Shown here in pieces: positions 39,270-49,378 of a stretch of DNA of 64,000 nt. The notes under the pieces were generated by a model. It was not told the origin of the DNA and searched no databases. It worked only from the letters and a program-made list of their open reading frames with translations. Origin of the DNA: Stigmatella aurantiaca DW4/3-1. Lineage in GTDB: Bacteria > Myxococcota > Myxococcia > Myxococcales > Myxococcaceae. The translations under genes and the position numbers were made by a program. The DNA lies in contig NC_014623.1 in assembly GCF_000165485.1 (NCBI RefSeq), positions 10,186,893-10,250,892 of the forward strand, in the 5' to 3' direction. Within the stretch, counting starts at the first letter, position 1, and every line of letters starts with the position of its first letter.

Positions 39270-42002
39270 ATGGGGATGACAAGGAATAGGCCCGGCAAGG
39301 GTCTCGCCTTCGGTGTACCGCTGCTCATGCTGGTCTTGGCGGGAGGGTGCTCGTCCCAGGAAGGGCCTCCTGCCGCCCCGGATGGAGGGCCGCCCGGCAC
39401 GGGCACGCCCGACGCGGGCAGCGACGGCGGCCCAGGCCCCACGCCCGTCACGTGTCTGCCGACGAACTCGAACGAGCGCATTCCCCTGCGCCTCGCGGCC
39501 ACCCGCGAGCCGGTCTTCGAGACCTTCGACAACCTGAGGGCGCGCGTGGACACGCAGTGTGGCACGTGCCACAAGGCCCCCGAGATCCGAGGCGGCTTCC
39601 AGTACACCTCCAGCCATGCGGGGCTGAGGGACGCGGCCACGTCCATGGCCCGGATGGCCACGCAGGGCGCCATGCCGCCCCTGCCCACCTCGGACCAGCT
39701 CAAGCAGGCCGTGGCGCTCGGCCAGGCGCTCTCGTCCTGGCTGGCGCAGGGCACGCCCGAGGGCTCCTTCGAGGTGCGGGAAGAGGGCTCGAGCGACGGG
39801 GGCGTGGCGGTGGCGCGCGACGTGGGCGAGGCGATGACCGACCTGGGCCACTGCATCCCCGGGGCCGCGCCGCTGGGCCGTGATCCGGAGAAGGACGCCT
39901 GGTTCGCCCAACTCACCACGCTGCCCCGCCTCCTGTCCGAGACGGACACCGGCATCGTGACGTTCGACGCGCGGACGCTCGCCCAGCACGGCACCGTGGC
40001 GTTCGCGCCCACCTATCCCCTCTTCTCGGATCACGCCAAGAAGCTGCGCCAGGTGCACGTGCCCGCGGGGAGCTCCATCCGGTACGAGCCCTCCACCCAG
40101 CGCTTCGACATCCCTCCCAACACCCGCTTCTACAAGACGTTCTTCAAGCCGGTGAAGGATGCCCAGGGCCGCGTGGGCTACCGGAAGATCGAAACGCGGC
40201 TCATCGTCGTGCGCCAGCCCTGGCAGGACTCGCTCTTCGGCACGTACCTGTGGAACGAGGAAGAGACGGTGGCGGAGTTGCATGACTTGCGCTACCGCGA
40301 CGGCTCGAGCTTCTCGGACCGCGTCCTCGTCTACCGCACGGACGAGGCCACCGGCACCACGCGCAACTACGCCATCCCCGGCCGGCACCGCTGCATCGAC
40401 TGCCACACCGGCTCCGAGGCGCAGAACTTCGTCCTTGGCTTCACCCCCTTGCAGCTCAACCGGCGGCCCGCCGGAGAGGGAGGCGTGGACGCCTCGGCGA
40501 GCGTGCTCCCGGATGAGCTGTCCCAGGTGGACCGGATGATCCAGTACGGCGTCCTCACCGGCATTCGCTCGAGCGCGGACCTGCCGAAGCTGGAGACGTA
40601 TGGCAGCAAGCGCCCGCGCAACCTCCAGGAGCTGGAGCTTCAGGGCTATTTCATTGGCAACTGCGCGCAGTGCCACAACCCCGAGGGCTTCGCGGTGAAG
40701 AGCAACCCCGCGATCGCCTCGTTGGACTTCTCCGCCGGCGGCATCCTGTACCAGTTCCCACCGTCGCTGAAGGAGAGCAACGGGCTGCGCCCCTATGTCC
40801 ACCTGGGGGTAACGGACTTCGCCGCGGACCTGCGGAGCCCAGCGCCCGCCAGCACGCTCTTCCAGCGCGTCGCCCGCGACACCGACGAGCGCATCATCCA
40901 CATGCCCGCCAACGTCCCAGGCCAGGACTGCCGCGCCGCGCTCCTGGTGGCGCGGTGGATCGCCTCGCTGGATTGGCCCCGGGACAACGGGCTGAGCCAG
41001 GAGCAGAAGGAAGCCCAGCGTCAGGAGCGCCTGCGCCAGGCGGAGCTGGCCGTGAGAGACACCTGCCAGGACCCGCCCGATGTGCGCTGGGTCTCCGAGG
41101 ATTTCACCGACAAGGTCCCCTACGAGCCGCGCAACCCCCACTGGGCCACCAGCATGGGCACCCCGCCTTTCGAGTACCTGACGCGCTACCCCATCACCCA
41201 GGCCCACGAGACACTCGCCCGCCAGCGCATCCCCACCAACTTCTGGATTCCGAAGCCGGGCTGCCACTTCGAGTCCAGCGCCCCGCCGCCGTCCATCGAG
41301 CCGTGGATGAAGGACGCGCTGGGCAATCCCAAACAGCCCTGGGGAGAGCTCTATTACGCCACCCCCGGTGCCGTGGTGTTCCAGGGCATCTGCGCCAACT
41401 GCCATGGCCGCGCGGGGGATGGGCAGAGCGGCGCCGCCAAGACGTTGGTGGCGCTCAACGGGTCGCGCGTGGCCAACCTCGTGAAGGGGCTGGCCGGCAC
41501 CTCCTCCACGGGCGAGCCCCACATGGCGATGTTCGAGCGGGTGCTGGGCCCTCATGGCGGGGCCCGCTACCTGGCATGGATGGCCTCGGGGGGCACCACG
41601 GTGACGTTCACCCCGGAGTTCATGCAGGCGTGGATCAAATACGGCGATGTGGACATCGACTTCTCGCCCCGGGAGACGGACTGGGGCAAGTGGGGCGCCA
41701 ACATGCTCGGAGCCGCCCGCGGCGCGTGTGATCTCGTGCGCGCCGGCAAGTTTGGCACGGGCTCGAGCGAGCCCCCCAGCGGCAATCCCAACGCCCTGGG
41801 CGGCGCCACCCTGTGGAAGCGGGTCTGCACCCTCGACAACCCCCTGACGCCGGACATCGAAGCCGGGACGGATGACGCCGCAGTCGCGGAGTGGCTCCAG
41901 CGCGCGCAGTTCAACGCGGGCGTGATGGCCTACTTCTACCTGCGCGACGAGCTGTCCCAGGGCCGCATCGCTCCGCTGCGCAGCGAGTGCGCCAAGCGGT
42001 GA
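39270..42002 (+). CDS. Four-heme cytochrome c lipoprotein
   Basis: A 910-residue lipoprotein with lipobox LAGGC and an Asp/Gly/Pro-rich linker. Four CXXCH heme motifs are visible: CGTCH at 97, CIDCH at 375, CAQCH at 465 and CANCH at 708. The regions between contain FAPTYPLFSDHAKKLRQVHV and RYDGSSFSDRVLVYRT-like blocks that resemble the large cytochrome c/oxidoreductase-like proteins of myxobacteria. It is probably attached to the outer membrane, where it could carry electrons or bind ligands. The ATG follows AGGAGGAG at ten bases. The DUF4397-like gene follows after 49 bases. No partner oxidoreductase is nearby. Confidence 0.82.
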   Translation: MGMTRNRPGKGLAFGVPLLMLVLAGGCSSQEGPPAAPDGGPPGTGTPDAGSDGGPGPTPVTCLPTNSNERIPLRLAATREPVFETFDNLRARVDTQCGTCHKAPEIRGGFQYTSSHAGLRDAATSMARMATQGAMPPLPTSDQLKQAVALGQALSSWLAQGTPEGSFEVREEGSSDGGVAVARDVGEAMTDLGHCIPGAAPLGRDPEKDAWFAQLTTLPRLLSETDTGIVTFDARTLAQHGTVAFAPTYPLFSDHAKKLRQVHVPAGSSIRYEPSTQRFDIPPNTRFYKTFFKPVKDAQGRVGYRKIETRLIVVRQPWQDSLFGTYLWNEEETVAELHDLRYRDGSSFSDRVLVYRTDEATGTTRNYAIPGRHRCIDCHTGSEAQNFVLGFTPLQLNRRPAGEGGVDASASVLPDELSQVDRMIQYGVLTGIRSSADLPKLETYGSKRPRNLQELELQGYFIGNCAQCHNPEGFAVKSNPAIASLDFSAGGILYQFPPSLKESNGLRPYVHLGVTDFAADLRSPAPASTLFQRVARDTDERIIHMPANVPGQDCRAALLVARWIASLDWPRDNGLSQEQKEAQRQERLRQAELAVRDTCQDPPDVRWVSEDFTDKVPYEPRNPHWATSMGTPPFEYLTRYPITQAHETLARQRIPTNFWIPKPGCHFESSAPPPSIEPWMKDALGNPKQPWGELYYATPGAVVFQGICANCHGRAGDGQSGAAKTLVALNGSRVANLVKGLAGTSSTGEPHMAMFERVLGPHGGARYLAWMASGGTTVTFTPEFMQAWIKYGDVDIDFSPRETDWGKWGANMLGAARGACDLVRAGKFGTGSSEPPSGNPNALGGATLWKRVCTLDNPLTPDIEAGTDDAAVAEWLQRAQFNAGVMAYFYLRDELSQGRIAPLRSECAKR

Positions 42003-42051
42003 GTTCCCGGTGTGCCATGTCGTGTCTGTGTCTTCCTTGGGGAGAATCCGC

Positions 42052-43776
42052 GTGAAGAAAAACATTCCAGGTATCTGGTGGTTGGTGACCGTCCTCGCCC
42101 TGTCGGCCGGCGTCACCGGTTGCGGCGATGACCCGGTGGATCCGCCCAGCGTCGAGGACGCCGGTGTGCCCCGTCCGGATGGGGGAGACGGACTTCCCGA
42201 TGGGGGAGGGGGACCTCCCGACGGGGGTGGCGGCCTTCCGGACGGAGGGGGCTCTCCGCCAGATGGAGGAAGCGATGGGGGCACCGATGCCGGACCTCCC
42301 GCGCTCAAGGCCTCCGTCCGTTTCGTCAATGCCTACCTGGGCGTGAAGAACAACCCCAGCGACAAAGCCGACGCCCCGTGGGAGCCGTACCCGATGGAGG
42401 TCTACGCCGGAAACACCCGGCTGTTCTCCACGCCGGTGGAGCCGGGGGACGAGGCGGTCACGGACTACCAGACGTTCGAGCTGCCCCCCGGCCAAAGCGT
42501 GCGGTTCACCGTGCGCGTCGCGGCGTCCTCCCCCACGGACAGCCCGGTGGCGATCTCGGAGGACATCTCCCTCCAGGATGGGGAGCGGCTCACGCTCGTG
42601 GGCACTGGCAATGTCACGTATGCCGGCATGGACCGGATGGAATCCCCGCGGCTGCTGGCGCTGAAGGAGGCCTTCGAGCCGGCAGAGGCAGGCACCCTCC
42701 GGGTCCGCTATGTGACGGCGGACCGGGTCACCGGCACCAATCGCAACCGGCGGCTCGCCAACGACACGGGCTCGACGCCCTACACCACGGCGGAGCCTTA
42801 CTCGGCCGACACGACCACGGGCGGCGTGTCCCTTCCGGCACACCCCCAGCGGCTGGCGATCATCGGCTCGCCGAACTTCACGCCCTCGCAAAGCGGCAAG
42901 CTGTTCTTCTCTCCCCCGGCGGAGACGCTGGTAGCGGGCAGCGCCTGGTTCGCCATCACCACGGGCGATGACCGGCGCACCCTCCAGGACGAGGGGGCTC
43001 CCGCGCTGCTGCTGATCCCCGCGGGCAGGAACGGCGCCATCCGCCTGAAGCGCGATCCGCTCATCTACTTCTTCCATGCGATCAACCCGGCCACGGACGG
43101 CCCGGCCCCCGCGGCCTTGCAGGTGCTCCACGGCTCGCAGCTCATCGCCAACAACGTGCGGTACGGGGCCACCCCGGCCATCGGCGAGCTGCCGGTCCTC
43201 CCGGCGGGCGGGACGCTCCGGTTCACCCGGTCCGGTGACAGCACCGCGACGGTGCTGGCCGATGCCCCAACGGGCCCCCTGGAGGCGGGCCGCCGGTACC
43301 TGGCCGTGGTGAGCGGCACGGAGGGCGCGCAGGTGCAGCTGACCGTGGTGAAGGAGGCGTTCGATCCTGATCCGGTGCCGACGCCCCGGGTGCGGCTCAT
43401 CCAGGCCTCGGCCAATGCGCCGGCGGCGCTCGGCTTTGGCCACTTCGCGGTGGCGCCAGACGGCATCACCCCGGGAGCCTTCACGCCCGTGGTCACCGGC
43501 GCGGAGTACGGCACGGCGGCCGGGCCAGCCCTGGGGGCGCCCTTCACCCCCCAGGTGGTGACCCCCCCGTCCGGCAGCTCTTACCTCTATTACGGCATCC
43601 AGGCGTCCGTGGACGGAACGGTCATCGAACGCTCCGTCACGGGCCGGCCGCTGACCACGCCGAACTTCATCGTGTTGATGGGAGATTGGAGCACCTCCCT
43701 GCAATTCCGGGCGCTCAACGTCCGCATCAACACCTGGTCCGCCACGGCGCCGGAGGGCACCTTCAGCACGCCGTGA
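42052..43776 (+). CDS. DUF4397-like lipoprotein
   Basis: A 574-residue lipoprotein with signal peptide, the lipobox VTGC and a highly repetitive Asp/Gly/Pro linker (PDGGDGLPDGGGGPPDGGGG). The mature part has two or three beta-rich repeats of the DUF4397 type: VRFVNAYLG, PMEVYAGNTRLF, VEPGDEAVTDYQTFELPPGQ and later LQVLHGSQLIANNVRYGA, then VRLIQASANAPAALGFG. The GTG start follows GGAGA at six bases. It lies in the same direction as the cytochrome gene and may be co-transcribed. The domain is thought to be adhesion- or binding-related; the function is unknown. Confidence 0.75.
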   Translation: MKKNIPGIWWLVTVLALSAGVTGCGDDPVDPPSVEDAGVPRPDGGDGLPDGGGGPPDGGGGLPDGGGSPPDGGSDGGTDAGPPALKASVRFVNAYLGVKNNPSDKADAPWEPYPMEVYAGNTRLFSTPVEPGDEAVTDYQTFELPPGQSVRFTVRVAASSPTDSPVAISEDISLQDGERLTLVGTGNVTYAGMDRMESPRLLALKEAFEPAEAGTLRVRYVTADRVTGTNRNRRLANDTGSTPYTTAEPYSADTTTGGVSLPAHPQRLAIIGSPNFTPSQSGKLFFSPPAETLVAGSAWFAITTGDDRRTLQDEGAPALLLIPAGRNGAIRLKRDPLIYFFHAINPATDGPAPAALQVLHGSQLIANNVRYGATPAIGELPVLPAGGTLRFTRSGDSTATVLADAPTGPLEAGRRYLAVVSGTEGAQVQLTVVKEAFDPDPVPTPRVRLIQASANAPAALGFGHFAVAPDGITPGAFTPVVTGAEYGTAAGPALGAPFTPQVVTPPSGSSYLYYGIQASVDGTVIERSVTGRPLTTPNFIVLMGDWSTSLQFRALNVRINTWSATAPEGTFSTP

Positions 43777-43785
43777 GCCCTGGCG

Positions 43786-45402
43786 CTACTGCGGCGGCGT
43801 CCAGTGCTCCATGGCCCGGGCCACGTAGGGGTCCTGGACGCGGCCCCGCTGGCCGAAGCTCGCCAGCAAACCACTGAGCGCGCCCATGCCCCGGTTGTGC
43901 ACGAGCATCGTGGCCTCCGCGGCCTCCGCGGGGGTCAGCGGGCGTCCCAGTTGCCGGGCGCCCGTGCTGACCACCCGGTCGTAGTTGTCCTGGATGAGGC
44001 CACGCGCCAGCGGAATGCCCCCGTTGTCGGTCATCGCATTGCGCAGCGCCTGGCCGTTCTCGCTGGAGAACAGCGCCCGGGTGACGAAGCCCTGACGGTG
44101 CTCGCCGTGGAAGTCCGGATTGTTGATGTAGGTCCTGACATCCGACGCGCGCAGCCCGAGCGCCTCGACGTTCGCGGCGATGTCGGGATCCTCCATGGCC
44201 CGGTCCACGGTGCCCACGCCCTGCAACTGCTCGCGGAGCTGGGCGGCACGGAACATGTTCTCGATGTCCGCGTCCTGAAGGCCCGTCTGCTCCCGGAACT
44301 CCGCGCCATGGGCCTCGGTGTATTCGGTGATCCGGGTCTGCAGGTCCGCCTCGGAGAGGCCTCCGTCGGGAATCTGGCCCAGGATGTCGTTGTACGTGGC
44401 GGTGGTCTGCTGGGCGATGGTGTTCAGCTCCGCCACCTCCGTGGCGTCCAGACCATAATGCTCCGCCACCTCCGGGTACTCGGCGAGCACGCCCACGGCG
44501 GTGCCTCCCACGAGCTGGCCCTGGCCAAAGGACGCGGGCGTTCCCGAGGCATTGCGCAACATCGCGGGGCTCTCACCGAGCTCGCCCGTGCCCGTCTCCA
44601 CGGTCTCGATGGCCTCGACGATCTCCTCGACCTCGGGCGAGAGCTGGAACGTGTCCACGGGCACACCGGCCGTGGAATCCGCGGCGCCCGGGTTGAAGGT
44701 GGTCTGGGTGCCGTAGGTCGGATCCCTCATGCTGAACACGGTGCCGCCGTTGGGCCCGACGTTCCCGTCAGGCGTGATGCCCGCCACTTCCCGCTGGAAC
44801 TCGCGGATGGCCTCGATCGTCTGGGGCATCGCCGCCTCGGCAACGGCCTCGGTCTGGGCAGGGTCCGCCTGCTCGGCCGTGTAGGCCTCGTCGCTGAGGA
44901 AGCCCAGCTCGTGCAGCCGGTCCTGGACCTGACGGACATCGGCGGGAACGTTGGCCCCACGGGCGCCCACGGCGTCGCTCAGATCGAGCGCCGCGGGCGC
45001 GGGAAGCGTCCCCGGGCGGGGCTCGAACGTCGCGGCGGGACCGAGGGCCTCCAGCGAGAGCACCTCGGAGGAGAGTTCCGGGGCCTGGAGCGGCAGGTCC
45101 TGCTCGGCCATGGGGGTGGGCGAGAGGAGCTTGTCCGAGAGCGAGAAATCAGGCGCCTTGAGGAGGTTCTGGGCCTTGGCGTTCGCCGCCGGGGTGGCGT
45201 CGAAGCGGCTTTGGTCAAAGGCCGCCCGCGTCTGCGTGGACTTCGCCGGGGTGGCCGCCACGTCCTTGCCGACGGCCGTCTTGTCGCCCGTCTTCTGGGA
45301 GGACTCCTGTGTGCTTTGAGAAGAGACCGAACTCCGCTGAGAAGACGATGAGGCGGAGTTTCGAGCGCTCGAGTTGGAACTGCTGCTGGAACTGACACTC
45401 AT
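43786..45402 (-). CDS. Peptidoglycan-binding-domain protein with Ser-rich N-terminus
   Basis: A 538-residue protein without signal peptide. The first 60 residues are Ser/Thr/Gln-rich and disordered. Residues about 150-220 contain a PGRP-type peptidoglycan-binding helix pair (VRQVQDRLHELGFLSDEAYT, TIEAIREFQREVAGITPDG, then GNVGPNGG). The C-terminal half is helical and includes a lysozyme-like or chitinase-like stretch (TMLVHNRGMGALSGLLASFG). Such proteins without signal peptides are seen as phage- or contractile-system cargo, or as proteins exported by unusual routes. It is convergent with the DUF4397-like gene. The assignment of the second half is uncertain. Confidence 0.65.
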   Translation of the reverse strand: MSVSSSSSSNSSARNSASSSSQRSSVSSQSTQESSQKTGDKTAVGKDVAATPAKSTQTRAAFDQSRFDATPAANAKAQNLLKAPDFSLSDKLLSPTPMAEQDLPLQAPELSSEVLSLEALGPAATFEPRPGTLPAPAALDLSDAVGARGANVPADVRQVQDRLHELGFLSDEAYTAEQADPAQTEAVAEAAMPQTIEAIREFQREVAGITPDGNVGPNGGTVFSMRDPTYGTQTTFNPGAADSTAGVPVDTFQLSPEVEEIVEAIETVETGTGELGESPAMLRNASGTPASFGQGQLVGGTAVGVLAEYPEVAEHYGLDATEVAELNTIAQQTTATYNDILGQIPDGGLSEADLQTRITEYTEAHGAEFREQTGLQDADIENMFRAAQLREQLQGVGTVDRAMEDPDIAANVEALGLRASDVRTYINNPDFHGEHRQGFVTRALFSSENGQALRNAMTDNGGIPLARGLIQDNYDRVVSTGARQLGRPLTPAEAAEATMLVHNRGMGALSGLLASFGQRGRVQDPYVARAMEHWTPPQ

Positions 45403-45465
45403 GGGCTGGGCCTTGGAAGAGGTGAAACGTTGGCGCCAGCCTACACTGTGAGTAAACCTAAGGCC

Positions 45466-45987
45466 ATGCCTTCCCTACGCCCTGTTCATCCCACGGACGA
45501 CGCGTTTCTGTTCAAGCTCTATGCCAGCACCCGGCAGGACCTGGCCCACCTGGGCCTCGCGGAGCCACAGAAGGAGCTGCTCCTGCGCATGCAGTGGAAG
45601 GCGCAGTGGCAAAGCTACTCCTCCCGCTATCCGGGAAGCGCCCCCCAGCTCGTGCTCGTGAACGGACAGCCCGTGGGCCGGCTCTGGGTGGCGCGCGTGC
45701 CCGGGGAGCTGCGGGTGATGGACATCTCGCTGTTGCCCGAGCACCGGGGGGCGGGGCTGGGCACCGGGCTGCTGCGAGCCCTTCAGCAAGAGGCCACCGC
45801 GGCGGGCACGCCCGTGCGTCTGAGCGTGGCCCACGACAACCCGGCGAGGCGGCTCTACGAGCGGCTCGGCTTCACGCGCCGGGAGGGAGGGACGGCCCTC
45901 GCGGAGCCGTTCCTCCTCCTGGAATGGACGCCCCCTGCGGCGCCTACAGCAGCAAGTTCTCCGGCGCCGCGGCCACCGTCTGAATGA
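45466..45987 (+). CDS. GNAT-family N-acetyltransferase
   Basis: A 173-residue acetyltransferase with the acetyl-CoA motif [22 protein letters not shown] and the closing block [16 protein letters not shown]. The protein acetylated is unknown. ATG 45466 is preceded by TAAGG; the longer frame has only a TTG start. It is convergent with the collagen-like gene and overlaps it by 44 bases. Family membership is firm; the specific substrate is not. Confidence 0.88.
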   Translation: MPSLRPVHPTDDAFLFKLYASTRQDLAHLGLAEPQKELLLRMQWKAQWQSYSSRYPGSAPQLVLVNGQPVGRLWVARVPGELRVMDISLLPEHRGAGLGTGLLRALQQEATAAGTPVRLSVAHDNPARRLYERLGFTRREGGTALAEPFLLLEWTPPAAPTAASSPAPRPPSE

Positions 45988-47650
45988 TGTGGCCCGCCGC
46001 ACCCGCGCCCGGCGTGGAGGCAGGGTTCGAACTGCCTCCGTTTCCGCCATTGCCACCGCAAGCACCTCCGCCTCCTCCGGCGTTGATCGTCCCAGTTCCC
46101 GCGTTCGCTCCCGCGGCACCGCCATTGGCCTGGAGGGTGCCGCTCACGCTCGGCGTCGCGGAAGCCACCAGGTGAATGATGCCGCCGCCGCCGCCTCCTC
46201 CTCCTCCTTCCGCGTTGCCTCCGTTCCCATCGAAGCCGGCGGAGCCAGCGCCTCCGTTGGCCTGCACGGTGCCCGCCACCGTGAGCGTCCCCTTCGTTAG
46301 CAGCACGATGACGCCTCCCGCGCCGCCCCCGCCGCCCACGATGCCCAAACCGGCCGTGTTCGGATTCGCGGAAGGGTTTCCATTGGCGCGGACCAGCGAC
46401 GAGCCCGTGACGGTGATGTTGCCTCGGGCGTGGATCATCAAGGAGCCGCCGCCCTCACCTCCCGAGACGGTGAAGGTGCGCGCCCCCGCGCCTCCGCCCA
46501 CGGACGTGCGATGCAGGACGTTCGCCGCCTGGAGGATCTTCAGGCCGGTACCGCCCTGAGTGTTCGCCGCGGCGCTGGTGGCCACGCCCGGCAAAGGCCG
46601 GAAGGTGCCATTGTCCGTGGTGGCGGGCGCCACGTTGATGGTGCCGCTCAGGCTCACGTTGCCCGTCGCGCGCAGCAGGGTGCCGCTGGGGAGGGTGAGC
46701 GTGCCCGCGATGTTGATGTCGGTGAACTGAAGGTTGCCGCCCGCGGGCAGGCTGGACAGCCCCGCGGCGGTCGTCAGATCCAGGGTTTGCCCCGAATTCA
46801 CGTTGAATACTCCCGCCGAGCCGTCTCCATAGACGCCGAGCGCGCCGGCCGCCCCCGCGGGCCCAGAGGGACCGGTGGCTCCCACGGGGCCTGTGGCGCC
46901 CACAGGACCCGCCGGGCCGGCCGCTCCCGCTGGACCCGTGGCTCCCGCGGGGCCCGTGGCTCCCGCAGGGCCGGCGGGGCCCGCGGCTCCCGTAGGACCG
47001 GCGGGGCCCGCGGCTCCAGCCGGGCCCGTAGCGCCAGCCGGGCCGACGGGACCGGCAGGGCCTGCCGCTCCCGCTGGACCGGTGGCTCCCGCTGGACCGG
47101 TGGCTCCCGCGGGGCCCGTGGCTCCCGGAAGCCCCTGAGGCCCCTGAGCACCGTTGCAGGCATACCGGGTGTTGGCCACGTCGATCTCCGCGGGCTCGAG
47201 CGTGCCGTTGTTGTTCTGATCCAGCCCCACCTCGACCTTGAAGCCTCCCGTGGCGCATTGGGCTCCCGCGGCCTCGGCGGTCGTCTTCACCAGCGAGGTG
47301 AAGCCATCGGCCCCCGCTGCGCCCGATGGTCCCGCGGGACCTGCCACCCCCGCGGGACCGGGAGGACCGGCAGGACCCGCGGGCCCCTGCGCACCGGCGG
47401 GACCCGCAGGGCCAGCGGGACCGGGGGGGCCATCCGCGGGACCGGGAGGACCCACGGGCCCCTGCGCACCCTCGGGACCGGCGGGACCCGCAGGACCCTG
47501 CGCACCCTCGGGACCGGCGGGGCCCTGCTCACCCGCGGGGCCCGCGGGCCCTTGCGGACCGACCGAGCCCTCACCGTCCTTGCAACCCGCAACGGAGAGC
47601 GCCGCGGTCACCAACAGCCATCCGCCCCATGCCAGACGAGACGAAGCCAT
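45944..47650 (-). CDS. Collagen-like lipoprotein with DUF7151-type insert
   Basis: A 568-residue lipoprotein (lipobox SVAGC, Cys23). Residues about 28-115 and 168-275 are Gly-X-Y collagen-like repeats rich in GPAGPAG and GATGPAG. Between them lies a small domain ([45 protein letters not shown]) that matches DUF7151. The C-terminal 280 residues are Gly-rich and beta-like, with runs of GGGGGGGG that look like secreted autotransporter-type repeats. It would form trimeric triple helices outside the cell. The ATG at 47650 is preceded by GAGG at six bases. The repeats cause an open frame on the opposite strand, which is not a gene. Confidence 0.85.
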   Translation of the reverse strand: MASSRLAWGGWLLVTAALSVAGCKDGEGSVGPQGPAGPAGEQGPAGPEGAQGPAGPAGPEGAQGPVGPPGPADGPPGPAGPAGPAGAQGPAGPAGPPGPAGVAGPAGPSGAAGADGFTSLVKTTAEAAGAQCATGGFKVEVGLDQNNNGTLEPAEIDVANTRYACNGAQGPQGLPGATGPAGATGPAGATGPAGAAGPAGPVGPAGATGPAGAAGPAGPTGAAGPAGPAGATGPAGATGPAGAAGPAGPVGATGPVGATGPSGPAGAAGALGVYGDGSAGVFNVNSGQTLDLTTAAGLSSLPAGGNLQFTDINIAGTLTLPSGTLLRATGNVSLSGTINVAPATTDNGTFRPLPGVATSAAANTQGGTGLKILQAANVLHRTSVGGGAGARTFTVSGGEGGGSLMIHARGNITVTGSSLVRANGNPSANPNTAGLGIVGGGGGAGGVIVLLTKGTLTVAGTVQANGGAGSAGFDGNGGNAEGGGGGGGGGIIHLVASATPSVSGTLQANGGAAGANAGTGTINAGGGGGACGGNGGNGGSSNPASTPGAGAAGHIIQTVAAAPENLLL

Positions 47651-47800
47651 GAACTGCCTCACTTGTTCGAGAAATCTCCCGCGAGGACACGCGAGGTCCC
47701 GCCACATCCCCGTTCGGGGCGGGCTGGCTGAAGCAGTCTGATACAACACAGTTCTGGAGGCCAATGGGATTCCGGGGGGCGTGTGGATCCGGACCCGGCG

Positions 47801-47852
47801 GAACACCGGGCGTGTAAACAGCGCGTTTCCGTGCTGTTTACACGCCGTGTTC
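47801..47852. promoter_or_regulatory. Large inverted repeat upstream of the tail-collar gene
   Basis: Perfect 13-base arms GCGTGTAAACAGC (47810-47822) and GCTGTTTACACGC (47833-47845) flank ten bases. The symmetry extends outward as GAACAC and GTGTTC with a small bulge. It lies 42 bases before the ATG of the tail-collar gene and 150 bases from the collagen-like gene. It could be an operator for a dimeric regulator or a hairpin in the leader RNA. Confidence 0.65.
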
Positions 47853-47893
47853 TGTTAAAGGCTCCACACTTCACTCCCGAAAGGAAGCCCCGC

Positions 47894-48424
47894 ATGGCCG
47901 AACCGTTCCTTGGTGAGATCCGGATGTTTGGTGGCAACTTCGCTCCGACTGGCTGGGCCTTCTGCAATGGCCAGATACTGTCCATCGCGCAAAACCAGGC
48001 GCTCTTCTCCCTGCTGGGCACCACTTACGGCGGAAACGGGCAGACCACCTTCGCCTTGCCGGATCTGCGCGGCCGCGTTCCCATGCACTGGGGGTCGGGC
48101 CCCGGCCTGACCACTCGCACCTTGGGTGAAGCCGCGGGCACGGAGACGGTGACCCTCCTCCAAACCCAGATGCCGACCCACACCCACGCCGCGACCGCCA
48201 GCGCGCAGCCAGGCAACAGCACCGAGCCCACGGGCACCTTTTGGGCCGCTGCCGTGGACGGCAACAGCCAGCAGGTGTCCGCCTACGGCACCCAACCCAG
48301 CACCACCCTGAACCCGCAGGCCATTGGCATTGCCGGCGGCAACCAGCCGCACAACAACATGCAGCCCTACCTGTGCGTGACCTTCATCATCGCGCTCCAG
48401 GGCATCTACCCCTCGCGCAACTGA
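47894..48424 (+). CDS. Phage tail-collar / microcystin-dependent-type protein
   Basis: A 176-residue protein of the tail collar family: FLGEIRMFGGNFAPTGWAFC, NGQILSIAQNQALFSLLGTT, YGGNGQTTFALPDLRGRVPM and the close LCVTFIIALQGIYPSRN. Such proteins, first named in phage tail fibres and in MdpB of cyanobacteria, are common outside phages and are thought to be surface or tail-associated. There is no signal peptide. ATG 47894 follows AAGGAAG at six bases. A palindrome lies upstream. No other phage gene is nearby. Confidence 0.9.
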   Translation: MAEPFLGEIRMFGGNFAPTGWAFCNGQILSIAQNQALFSLLGTTYGGNGQTTFALPDLRGRVPMHWGSGPGLTTRTLGEAAGTETVTLLQTQMPTHTHAATASAQPGNSTEPTGTFWAAAVDGNSQQVSAYGTQPSTTLNPQAIGIAGGNQPHNNMQPYLCVTFIIALQGIYPSRN

Positions 48425-48628
48425 GTCCGCTCCTGCCAGTCGAAGGAGGGAGCGGTCGGCTCCATCGGCCTGACATTTCAAGCGGTTGGCGCGCGTCGAA
48501 AAAATCGATGCCGCCGTGTCGATCTGCCAAAGCCTCCTTCGACGTCATTTTAGAAGCTCGGGAGGCGCTCCGGCTGGAACCGGCCGGAAACCCGGCTCTG
48601 AACTGAAACCCTGTAAGGAGAAACAACC

Positions 48629-49060
48629 ATGCGATTCATGATTCTGGTCAAGGCGGACAAGACGAGTGAGACGGGGCAACTGCCGGACGAGAAGCTCCTG
48701 ACCGCGATGGGGAAGTACAACGAGGAGTTGGTGAAGGCCGGGGTGCTGCTGGCGGGCGAGGGGCTCCACCCGAGCTCCAAGGGCGCACGCGTGCGGTTCT
48801 CGGGGGACAAGCGCACCGTCATCGACGGGCCGTTCTCCGAGACGAAGGAGCTGATCGCCGGCTTCTGGCTGTTCCAGGTGAAGTCGAAGGAGGAGGCGAT
48901 CGAGTGGGTCAAGCGTTGCCCCAACCCGATGCTCGGGGAATCCGAGATCGAGATCCGCCAGGTGTTCGAGGCGGAGGACTTCGCGCCGGTCGATCCCACG
49001 GGCGAGCACCGGAAGAAGGAAGAGGAGCTGCGCAAGCTCTCCGAGTCCCAGCGCCGGTAG
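48629..49060 (+). CDS. YCII-related protein
   Basis: A 143-residue protein with the same fold as the one at 27349-27759: MRFMILVKADKTSETGQLPDE, NEELVKAGVLLAGEGLHPSS, IDGPFSETKELIAGFWLFQV, KSKEEAIEWVKRCPNPM, then the C-terminal IEIRQVFEAEDF and a charged tail. The ATG follows AAGGAG at nine bases, a strong SD. Identity between the two paralogs is moderate. No sigma-factor gene is nearby. Function is unknown. Confidence 0.88.
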   Translation: MRFMILVKADKTSETGQLPDEKLLTAMGKYNEELVKAGVLLAGEGLHPSSKGARVRFSGDKRTVIDGPFSETKELIAGFWLFQVKSKEEAIEWVKRCPNPMLGESEIEIRQVFEAEDFAPVDPTGEHRKKEEELRKLSESQRR

Positions 49061-49378
49061 GCGCCGCGAAGCGCACGGCTCGACCTTGAGCTTGCGCTGA
49101 AAGGTAGACCTGCATCCAAGCCTTCCCCGGCGAGAGGTGATCGAACTGGAGGCAGCGCGCCGCGGCGGCATGAACAGGACGCGCGGCCTCCAGGCGAGTT
49201 CCATCGTCCCCAGGTTCGAGTTTCGCACTTTTGAGAGGGATTAAAACCATCCACTCAGGTAGGAGCACATGGTGGCTCACGTTCCATCTTGAGGCATTCG
49301 CCCTCGGCCAGGACTCCTCTTCACGGAAGAAGATGAAGCAGCCGCTCAGAGCAAGGAAGCCGAAGTGGACCTCGTCGC
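49061..49378. other. Gap before the GntR remnant
   Basis: Just over 300 bases with no supported gene. A minus-strand open stretch (about 49090-49245, reading MVLIPLKSAKLEPGDDGTRL near its start) has some protein character, but no recognised relative or SD. Confidence 0.25.

Noticed and set aside
46430-47731. A long plus-strand frame opposite the collagen-like gene.
   Set aside because: It mirrors Gly-X-Y repeats and has no independent domain, signal peptide or ribosome binding site.
48425-48480. Hairpin after the tail-collar gene (CCGCTCC with GGAGCGG) as terminator.
   Set aside because: The stem is short, the loop long and no T run follows.
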